Origin: Lachnospiraceae bacterium M18-1
GTDB taxonomy: Bacteria; Bacillota; Clostridia; Lachnospirales; Lachnospiraceae
NCBI GenBank assembly: GCA_000403295.2
Contig: KE159609.1
Location: forward strand, 650,725 to 714,724
Direction: 5' to 3'
Length of the DNA stretch: 64,000 nt
Made by a program: the position numbers and the translations under genes. Shown here piece by piece: positions 59,848 through 64,000 of this stretch; position 1 is the first letter of the stretch; every line of letters starts with the position of its first letter. The notes under the pieces were generated by a model, which was not told the origin of the DNA, did not search any database, and was given only the letters and a program-made list of their open reading frames with translations.

Positions 59848-61667
59848 GGTTTCTCCTTTTTGTCAAAGATCCAGTACGCGCTTGCTGTAGCATGGACTTC
59901 TGACATCATGTCGAATTCTCGGTTGATAAAGTTCTTCGTGGCACTGTCGTTGGGGTCATTGACCAGGACTTTTCCGTCTGCGGTCACCCCTCTCAGGACA
60001 ATGAAATGTCCGGCACTGGTAAATAATCCGGCACTCTGGGAGCTGATCACAGGATGCCCTTCGGATAACGCCTTCAAAACGGTATTGGCATCATTGGTCT
60101 GGGTCACAGTCCCGCACCCGAAATGCGCGGCCGCCGCAGCAAAGTAGGACCAGTAGGTTCCTACGCCCGGCATATAATAGGAATCCCCGCACCAGGCAAC
60201 GGCATCAACGGGCGTGATCGTTGTTCCGGTCAGATAGCTTGCCACCATCGCAAAGCTGGTAGGGCCGCATCCGCTGGAAGCAATAGAGCCTCCTCCATAG
60301 GGAATGTTGCCATAATCGGTCTGCAGGTAATGTGGGATCTGCATTCCGTTTGCCGGATAGGTGCCGCCTGTGGAGGTGATGGTATAATACCGGAGCACAT
60401 GGTCAACGTACTCCTTGTCCCCGTAAACGGAATAGTTCCATCCCGGACGGGCGCACATCATATCGGAAAAAGCAGCGGCATTCTCTTTGGTGTAGCCGCC
60501 GTCCCGTTCCATGGCCCAGTCAATATAGCCGGAGCCGAAGTTATAGCCCTGGAGAGCCAGTTTGATGCGGTCCAGGTCTGTCGGCCCGGTACAGCCGGCT
60601 TTGTCCAGGACATATTTCAATGCCTGGATCCCGCATTCAATGCTGTATTCCGGATCCGTGATGCTGCCGGGAGAGTGGGGATATTTCTGGTTAAAACTGC
60701 TTTCTGAAGCCTGCATGACATCTTTTACACGTCCGCCGGATTCCTGCATCATGACAGCAAGGATGAGTTCGGTATATTGTTCCATGCCGTATTTCGCGGC
60801 AATCCGTTCTACGGCCGGCCGGTAAGCTAAAACCTCTTCCGAGACATTGGCGGTGGCTACTCCGGAGACCGAAGAACCAAAAAAGAGTTCCAGATTCTCA
60901 GCGTAGCCCTCTGCCAGTTCTTTCTGTTTGTCTGTAAGATGGAACACATGGTCTGCAAAATAAGTGTCCCCGGCGTATTTGACCACATAATTATGCCGTG
61001 TAAAGGTAACGGTCTTGGTTTCCGGTTCTGCGGCATCTCCGCCCCCTGCATTTCCTTCCGCGCCTGTGCTTGACGTGACCTCCATGGAAACGGTCTCCGT
61101 GGATACGTCATAAGAAAAGAGGGCATCCTTATTTTCACGGATGACTCTTTGGAGTTCCCGGAGGTTGATCTCCCGGTAGCTTTCCCTGCTTGCACAGAAC
61201 TGGGCGATCAGCAGGTTGGAATTGACGGAAATGGAAAAGGCGTAAGGGTCTGTGATGGAGACTGTATCGCCTTCCGGCACCTGTGAAGCCGCTTCTTGGA
61301 TTTCAGAGAGGATTTGCGTATGGCATTCCCGCAGCACTTCGACGATCGCCTGGTTTGCCACCCGCAGGTTCTCATTGATCAGGGTGCCGCTGTTGAGGGC
61401 ACCGGAATTTTCCGAGAGGTCACCAAAGACCAGACCCGGGAGCATGGTGAGAAACAGGATGGGGAGCAGCAATACTGTGATAATTGCCGCAGCTATTTTC
61501 TTGATGGCGTCCCGGTTCTCCAGGACGGCTCCTATAGCAGCACCTGCAAGTCCGGTGGCACCGCTTTTAGCTGCGTGGGAAAGAGCGGCTGTCATGGTAT
61601 GTCTGAGATGGTTCGCAGTCCTGCCTACCTGGACTGCTTCCTCCAGACCGCTCTGTTGATCCGCCAA
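59844..61667 (-). CDS. Bifunctional cell-wall enzyme: lysozyme-like plus C39 peptidase (VirB1 role)
   Basis: A 607-residue protein starting at TTG 61667 directly after the TAG of the upstream gene, with AAAGGAC upstream. One membrane segment (~57-80). A lysozyme-like domain at ~280-430 has its catalytic glutamate at E309 (LAVMMQESGGR) and the Q-G-Y-N-F-G segment. A C39-type cysteine peptidase domain at ~450-605 has C467 (SSGCGPTSFAM) and H554 (GHFIVLRG), followed by NDPN. It opens peptidoglycan for the transfer channel. The C39 module replaces the NlpC/P60 domain usual in Tn916-type Orf14. Confidence 0.9.
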   Translation of the reverse strand: MADQQSGLEEAVQVGRTANHLRHTMTAALSHAAKSGATGLAGAAIGAVLENRDAIKKIAAAIITVLLLPILFLTMLPGLVFGDLSENSGALNSGTLINENLRVANQAIVEVLRECHTQILSEIQEAASQVPEGDTVSITDPYAFSISVNSNLLIAQFCASRESYREINLRELQRVIRENKDALFSYDVSTETVSMEVTSSTGAEGNAGGGDAAEPETKTVTFTRHNYVVKYAGDTYFADHVFHLTDKQKELAEGYAENLELFFGSSVSGVATANVSEEVLAYRPAVERIAAKYGMEQYTELILAVMMQESGGRVKDVMQASESSFNQKYPHSPGSITDPEYSIECGIQALKYVLDKAGCTGPTDLDRIKLALQGYNFGSGYIDWAMERDGGYTKENAAAFSDMMCARPGWNYSVYGDKEYVDHVLRYYTITSTGGTYPANGMQIPHYLQTDYGNIPYGGGSIASSGCGPTSFAMVASYLTGTTITPVDAVAWCGDSYYMPGVGTYWSYFAAAAAHFGCGTVTQTNDANTVLKALSEGHPVISSQSAGLFTSAGHFIVLRGVTADGKVLVNDPNDSATKNFINREFDMMSEVHATASAYWIFDKKEKP

Positions 61668-62774
61668 CTAAACCCGGTCCTTTCTCTGGGGAATCGGCGG
61701 GAGCTTTTGGACGACGGATTCATGGTAGGCAACTTTTCCGTCTGCTGCTTCATAAGGGATCTTCTTAACTGCAGGCTGCGCGTACTGCTTGTACCAGGTG
61801 GCGCCGTCTACGGACTGTACCGTATCGTAGGTTCCCTGGGTGGGAGCCATGTACTGGTCTGCATGGTACATCGCAAACTCCCGGCTTCCGGAATCCGCAG
61901 AGGTCTCTGTCCCGGTAATGCGTCCGCCCCCGATCTCAATATTGGTATAGGAAGGAATCGGTTGGCTGGCAGCAGATTGATATGCGCCGGATGGGCTGGA
62001 ACCCGGTGACCCTGCATTTGACTGTCCCGCATAGGTCTGGTTTGTACTGGTCTGATTGGTATAGGCCTGGCTTGTGTAGCTTTGGTTCACATGTGCCTGT
62101 CCCGTCTGTGTCTGGTAAGTATCTGCCTGGTTTGTGGGGGAATGGATCCCCATATAGGAAAGATAGGCTTTTTCAGCGTCAGCGCCTTTAATGGAGCCCA
62201 CCTGCCCATAATTGCCCTGCGCGATACTGCTGATCACGTTATTTGCGAAGTCACCGCCTTTTTCCAGGGAAGAGTGGTAGAGGGAACTGCCGACAGTGGA
62301 ATGCTCGGTATAACCGGTGGCGGCATTGACGGCGCTTCGTTCCGTCTGCCTGCCCACAGAACCGGCAAGCCCTCCGGAGAGGAAACTTCCGCCTACGGCC
62401 GCGTCTCCGGGAGAACTGGCCTTCCGATATCCGCCCCCGCCGCTGTTTCCATTTCCGCCGCCTTTTAAATGCAGGGAACTTGCAAGCCCCCGTCCGGCAA
62501 TCAAAAGCTCGGACATCATATTTCCGCCGGTGTTTCCCACATTGATGCCAAGGCTTGCCATGAAAGAATCGATCTTCTGGCTGACCTTTAAAAAGGCAAT
62601 CGCGCACAGGAACCAGAGAAAAACATTTCCGGTAACGGCTTCCTTCCCCTGACTTGATACGGCCTGCTCTACGTCTGCTTCTGTCAGCTCCGCGGCAAAA
62701 ACCGGCAGGGCATACAGAAGCACAGTAAGGGAAACAAGCAGTACTGTGCAGAGGAGTTGTTTTTTATGTTTCAT
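61668..62774 (-). CDS. Secreted/membrane transfer protein with a Ser/Thr/Gln-rich tail
   Basis: A 368-residue protein. ATG at 62774 is chosen, seven bases after AAAGGAA; other in-frame ATGs are earlier and too close or far. It has a signal peptide (~1-27, ending LPVFAA), then a membrane segment (~48-68, FLWFLCAIAFLKVSQKI), a Gly/Ser-rich region and tandem QTxTxQAxxNQ-type repeats (~200-250). The C-terminus is polar (VVQKLPPIPQRKDRV). The gene lies between the TrbL/VirB6-like gene and the lysozyme gene, so a channel-associated role is likely; no family assigned. Confidence 0.6.
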   Translation of the reverse strand: MKHKKQLLCTVLLVSLTVLLYALPVFAAELTEADVEQAVSSQGKEAVTGNVFLWFLCAIAFLKVSQKIDSFMASLGINVGNTGGNMMSELLIAGRGLASSLHLKGGGNGNSGGGGYRKASSPGDAAVGGSFLSGGLAGSVGRQTERSAVNAATGYTEHSTVGSSLYHSSLEKGGDFANNVISSIAQGNYGQVGSIKGADAEKAYLSYMGIHSPTNQADTYQTQTGQAHVNQSYTSQAYTNQTSTNQTYAGQSNAGSPGSSPSGAYQSAASQPIPSYTNIEIGGGRITGTETSADSGSREFAMYHADQYMAPTQGTYDTVQSVDGATWYKQYAQPAVKKIPYEAADGKVAYHESVVQKLPPIPQRKDRV

Positions 62775-62824
62775 ATTCATTTCCTTTCGTTGGATTCCAT
62801 TTGTCTGGTAAATGGACGTTCTGT

Positions 62825-63535
62825 TCAGATGGACAGCGGGTTCGCGAGGAAGGTGCCTACCATGGATGTAAAAAGCCGCAGGCACCAGGCGTTCATGATC
62901 AGTAAAAAGAACTGGCCGCCGAGCATCCGGCACCAGCTCTTAAAAATATTTCCCGTAGTCTGGGAAGCGCCTGTCGCAAAGGCGATCGGGGCAGTAAAGA
63001 CCAGGACGCCCAGAAGGATGTAGCGTTCCGCGGCTTCAAAAAGCAGCTTGATGTAATTCCATGCCAGGATCAGCACCAGAATGAGTGCGATCAATGCCAC
63101 AGCGCCATTTGCGCAGACACCTAAGATGGTGGTGATCACGGAATTGAAGTCCGCAAATTTCAGGGGCGGCAGTTCTTCCGTCAGGATCCAGCTGTAGGGG
63201 GTCCCCGCAATGTCCAGGAGCAGGTCTACGATATCTTTGGCATAGAAGGTTAAAAATAGGAAGAGGGACGTCCGCAGGGACAGCTTCAGCGGATCCTCCG
63301 CTTCGATCCCTGCGCCTGCGAAATAGTTCTTAAAGAGCTGCCACACCCAGTTTAAGAGGATGAGGCCGATGGCCAGAGCCAGAAAGACCTGGTACATGCT
63401 CTCCGCGGCAGGGAAGTACCGGAGGAACGTGTCCATGGAACAGCCCAGCGCGCCTAAAACAGAAGTGGTGATCAGATCCAGGATGTACATGACCTGCTCC
63501 GCGATCCATTCCACGATGCCGTCTAAAATCTTCAT
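62825..63535 (-). CDS. TrbL/VirB6-like polytopic membrane protein
   Basis: A 236-residue protein with GAAGGAG upstream. It has about six hydrophobic segments (for example FLALAIGLILLNWVW, VALIALILVLILAWNYI) and the conserved AAERYILLGVLVFTAPIAFA and MLGGQFFLLIMNAWCLRLF stretches of TrbL/VirB6 proteins of clostridial ICEs. It would form the inner-membrane part of the conjugation channel. Confidence 0.85.
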   Translation of the reverse strand: MKILDGIVEWIAEQVMYILDLITTSVLGALGCSMDTFLRYFPAAESMYQVFLALAIGLILLNWVWQLFKNYFAGAGIEAEDPLKLSLRTSLFLFLTFYAKDIVDLLLDIAGTPYSWILTEELPPLKFADFNSVITTILGVCANGAVALIALILVLILAWNYIKLLFEAAERYILLGVLVFTAPIAFATGASQTTGNIFKSWCRMLGGQFFLLIMNAWCLRLFTSMVGTFLANPLSI

Positions 63536-63556
63536 ATGGATTCGCTCCTTCCCGGC

Positions 63557-63937
63557 CTAGCCATTCCACTGGCCGCCCGCGAAAAACGGGGTGATGTAGG
63601 CCATGATGAATCCAAGCCCGTTGAGGATGGCCCAGGTGATGACGATCCGCTTCAGCCATGCGCGGGATTCGTCCACGGTCTTGCCGGATTTGGAAAAGTT
63701 CATCATCAGAAGGGCTACGGAAGCAGTCACAACGGCGGCAATGGTGGAGATCAGGATGATCTGGCTGTAGACATCCTTCATGATCTCATTTGCCTTGTCC
63801 CACATGTTCGCGGCCAGGACTGGCTGAATGTTGCAGGCTACAAGGGTGAAGATCAGGAAGACCGTGTAGAGGAACTTCATATAGTCCATGCGCCGCTTCC
63901 TGTCCGGCGGTGTTTCTTTCATTTGATGTTGTCTCAT
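63557..63937 (-). CDS. VirB2-like/Maff2-type small transfer protein
   Basis: A 126-residue protein with AAGGAGA upstream. After a charged N-terminus (1-19) there is a signal-type segment (~20-42, FLYTVFLIFTLVACNIQPVL, ending AA). Two more membrane helices follow (~58-78 and ~95-117). The layout, and the position just before the VirB6-like gene, match the small VirB2/TrbC-like proteins of Gram-positive ICEs, often mislabelled glutamyl-tRNA amidotransferase. The transcript continues beyond the right edge of the window. Confidence 0.75.
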   Translation of the reverse strand: MRQHQMKETPPDRKRRMDYMKFLYTVFLIFTLVACNIQPVLAANMWDKANEIMKDVYSQIILISTIAAVVTASVALLMMNFSKSGKTVDESRAWLKRIVITWAILNGLGFIMAYITPFFAGGQWNG

Positions 63938-64000
63938 ATCAGTATTCTCCTTATATAAAATGGAGGCAGGGGAGAAGAGTCCTGCCCTGCCTGTATCTGC

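Larger units (their letters stand above)
24784..64000 (-). mobile_element. Integrative conjugative element backbone (partial)
   Basis: Minus-strand operons encoding LigA, SSB, MoxR/vWA, sigma factors, a DNA methyltransferase, DUF3268, a VirB4 ATPase, VirB6-like and pilin-like proteins, a lysozyme/C39 peptidase and a sortase-anchored adhesin. Together these define a Gram-positive ICE. It continues past the right edge. Integrase, relaxase, coupling protein and attachment sites are not seen, so neither end is mapped; the left end may lie further left, near the recombinase at 15710. It is interrupted by the relics at 30310-32689 and by accessory genes at 44784-47490. Confidence 0.75.

Overview
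The window looks like part of the genome of an anaerobic Gram-positive gut bacterium of the Clostridia, most likely Lachnospiraceae. This rests on strong AGGAGG ribosome sites, a cytoplasmic glycosidase locus fed by a GPH symporter, a sortase-anchored adhesin with a KTG-type signal, and many small families (DUF5348, DUF5688, DUF3268, TnpW) typical of integrative conjugative elements (ICEs) in that family. No tRNA, rRNA or CRISPR array was found. Assignments come from reading protein motifs by eye; no database search was run.

Layout. (1) 1-14,854, comparatively AT-rich: a carbohydrate locus. An AraC regulator, a 76-residue protein and a GH78 rhamnosidase (cut by the window start) run leftward. 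A six-gene operon runs rightward: GPH transporter, GH1, GH43-like, GH3, GH2, GH3. None of the enzymes has a signal peptide, so an intact plant glycoside is probably imported and then dismantled inside the cell. (2) 15,060-24,703: accessory genes, including a winged-helix protein, a serine recombinase with palindromic sites, DUF5348, a DDE insertion sequence, a phosphoesterase with an SRAP peptidase, Uma2, a truncated ATPase, decayed Rpn-type nuclease genes, a PIN-domain pair and a YkgJ-type protein. (3) 24,784-30,201, minus strand: an ICE operon (DUF5688, LigA, zinc ribbon, two further proteins). (4) 30,310-32,689: relics of a second mobile element (DnaC-like fragment, TnpW, truncated HTH) with an intact membrane-protein/HTH pair and its operators. 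(5) 33,336-44,633, minus strand: a 13-gene ICE operon running from SSB through a MoxR/vWA pair to a sigma factor and a DNA methyltransferase. (6) 44,784-47,490: PhzF, TIGR04076 and more Rpn remnants. (7) 47,622-64,000, minus strand: sigma factor, DUF3268 and a type IV secretion module (pilin-like, VirB6/TrbL-like, lysozyme plus C39 peptidase, PrgI-VirB4 fusion, large thioester/SpaA/TQ adhesin). It runs off the right edge; relaxase, coupling protein and integrase are not in the window.

Most notable signal. The two ICE operons in (3) and (5) are headed by paralogous promoters (both -35/-10 pairs with 17-bp spacers of similar sequence), each followed by a short leader RNA with the same block order and a terminator. 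This looks like a shared attenuation or processive-antitermination switch, or a pair of small RNAs, controlling the element. Other strand-specific RNA-like folds occur at 17,061-17,129 and 30,754-30,883.
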